A stretch of DNA of 6,443 bases from Phycisphaerales bacterium (lineage in GTDB: Bacteria; Planctomycetota; Phycisphaerae; SM23-33), in assembly GCA_003485185.1 (NCBI GenBank), contig DNAS01000090.1:3878-10320 (forward strand), given 5' to 3'. Position 1 is the first letter of the stretch. Each line of letters starts with the position of its first letter. Under the pieces are notes generated by a model. The model searched no databases. It was not told the origin of the DNA and saw nothing but the letters and a program-made list of their open reading frames with translations. Shown here one piece after another: positions 5,630-6,443 of this stretch. Made by a program: the position numbers and the translations under genes.

Positions 5630-6443
5630 TCAGGTCCGCAGCGAGGCCGAGAGTTTCTTCTCCAGCGCCGCCAGAACCAACGAGACTTGCTCGTCCACTT
5701 CCTCGCTGCGGAGCGTGCCGTCGGACTTGCGGTAGGTCAGCGTGACGGTCACGGATTTCTTTCCGGGCTCGATGGGTTTCCCGCGATAGGTCGTCACGTA
5801 TTCGAGCGATTCCCGCAGCGGCTGGGGCACCGAGTCGATGGTCTCGGCGATCTGCCGCCAGGCGACGGATTCGTCGACGATGACCGACAGGTCGCGCCGC
5901 ACGGCGGGGAATTTCGCCAGCGGCTGGTACTTGCGGTCGATTCCGGCGCGGTCCAGCAGCGCGTCGAAGCGGACGGTGGCCGCCGCCACCGGCTTTTCCA
6001 GCCCGTAGAAGTCCAGCACGTCCGGGGCAACCATTCCGAGGCGCCCGACGGACTGGCCGTCGAATCGCACCTCGGCGGCCGCGCCCTCGTCCAGCCCGGT
6101 CTGGCGCGCGGCGACGACCTCGACGCGCGTGGCGGGGTTGATTCTCTCGACGGCCGATTCCAGCGCCCCGCGCAGCTCGCGCAGGTCGCCCGTGGAGACC
6201 AGCGCCAGCTCGACGTGCTCTTCTGGCAGCCCGGCGGCCGGCGCCGCGGCGAAGACGGCTGCGATCTCGAACAGGCACACCTCGCCCGTGCCGGCGTCCT
6301 GGTTGGTCTTGACGGCCCGCAGCAGCGAGCACAGCAGCGTCGGGCGCAGCACGTTGTTGGTCTTGCGGACGAGCGGATCGACGGCGACGGTGCGGGCGAA
6401 GCCCAGGCGTTCGGGCTCGCCGGCGTCGACGAAGGTGTAGGTC
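5630..6443 (-). CDS. pheT: Phenylalanine--tRNA ligase beta subunit, C-terminal part
   Basis: The last 270 residues of the beta chain of phenylalanyl-tRNA synthetase, cut by the right window edge. The beta chain pairs with PheS as an (alpha-beta)2 enzyme that charges tRNA-Phe. The segment begins in the B6/B7 catalytic-like core with 'YTFVDAGEPERLGF', then the family hallmark 'VRKTNNVLRPTLL' and 'RAVKTNQDAGTGEVCLFEIA' (residues 25-61 of this part). 'GRLGMVAPDVLDFYGLEKPV' follows at 133-152. The FDX-ACB anticodon-binding domain occupies about 171-270, from 'KYQPLAKFPAVRRDLSVIVD' to the end 'LVLAALEKKLSASLRT'. The domain is complete and the TGA at 5632-5630 is at the normal place, so the gene looks intact. 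pheS usually lies upstream, outside the window. Confidence 0.95.
   Translation of the reverse strand, partial: TYTFVDAGEPERLGFARTVAVDPLVRKTNNVLRPTLLCSLLRAVKTNQDAGTGEVCLFEIAAVFAAAPAAGLPEEHVELALVSTGDLRELRGALESAVERINPATRVEVVAARQTGLDEGAAAEVRFDGQSVGRLGMVAPDVLDFYGLEKPVAAATVRFDALLDRAGIDRKYQPLAKFPAVRRDLSVIVDESVAWRQIAETIDSVPQPLRESLEYVTTYRGKPIEPGKKSVTVTLTYRKSDGTLRSEEVDEQVSLVLAALEKKLSASLRT

Noticed and set aside
5364..5735. A 123-codon plus-strand frame starting MEKEPVISKW
   Set aside because: It runs about 100 bases into the pheT coding sequence on the opposite strand and has no family resemblance.

Overview
This GC-rich window has every supportable gene on the minus strand, so transcription runs right to left. 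In that order it holds the 3' part of pheT, a 630-base non-coding gap, a 1058-residue acyl-CoA dehydratase activase-type iron-sulfur ATPase, a sulfatase gene whose frame is broken by one missing base, and the 5' part of an rlmI-type 23S rRNA methyltransferase. The mix of a fused activase and an FGly-type sulfatase of the 'WIFGDQHRAQA' kind, with very high GC, suggests Planctomycetota or a relative (for example Phycisphaerae), probably anaerobic or from an anoxic habitat. That placement is inference from gene content; there is no phylogenetic marker that I could align.

Right side (5630-6443): the C-terminal 270 residues of the phenylalanyl-tRNA synthetase beta chain, ending in the anticodon-binding FDX-ACB domain. 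Gap (5000-5629): a weak terminator-like hairpin after pheT, a sigma70-like promoter (5524-5551), a possible ~190-nt structured RNA ending in a T7 tract (5330-5516), a 37-bp near-perfect inverted repeat (5231-5267), then a strong promoter (5179-5208) and a ~170-nt leader with three small hairpins ahead of the activase.

Centre (1823-4999): the activase carries two complete ASKHA ATPase units, each with the pair of cysteines expected to bridge a [4Fe-4S] cluster, followed by a cysteine-containing region (CxxCxxxC) and a dehydratase-subunit-like C-terminal half. Such proteins use ATP to push an electron to a low-potential partner. The substrate here is unknown.

Left (469-1820): the sulfatase starts 2 bases after the activase stop, so the two are very likely one operon and translationally coupled. 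Its N-terminal 43 residues and the rest of the protein lie in different frames; restoring one G near 1691 rebuilds a normal 450-residue enzyme with its CCPFR active-site motif. Far left (1-342): the N-terminus of an RlmI-like methyltransferase, preceded by a 126-base gap with a two-copy direct repeat of 22-bp period.

The points most worth following are the structured-RNA candidate, the long palindrome upstream of the activase promoter, the tandem ASKHA architecture with a divergent first unit, the odd pairing of activase and sulfatase, and the frameshift.
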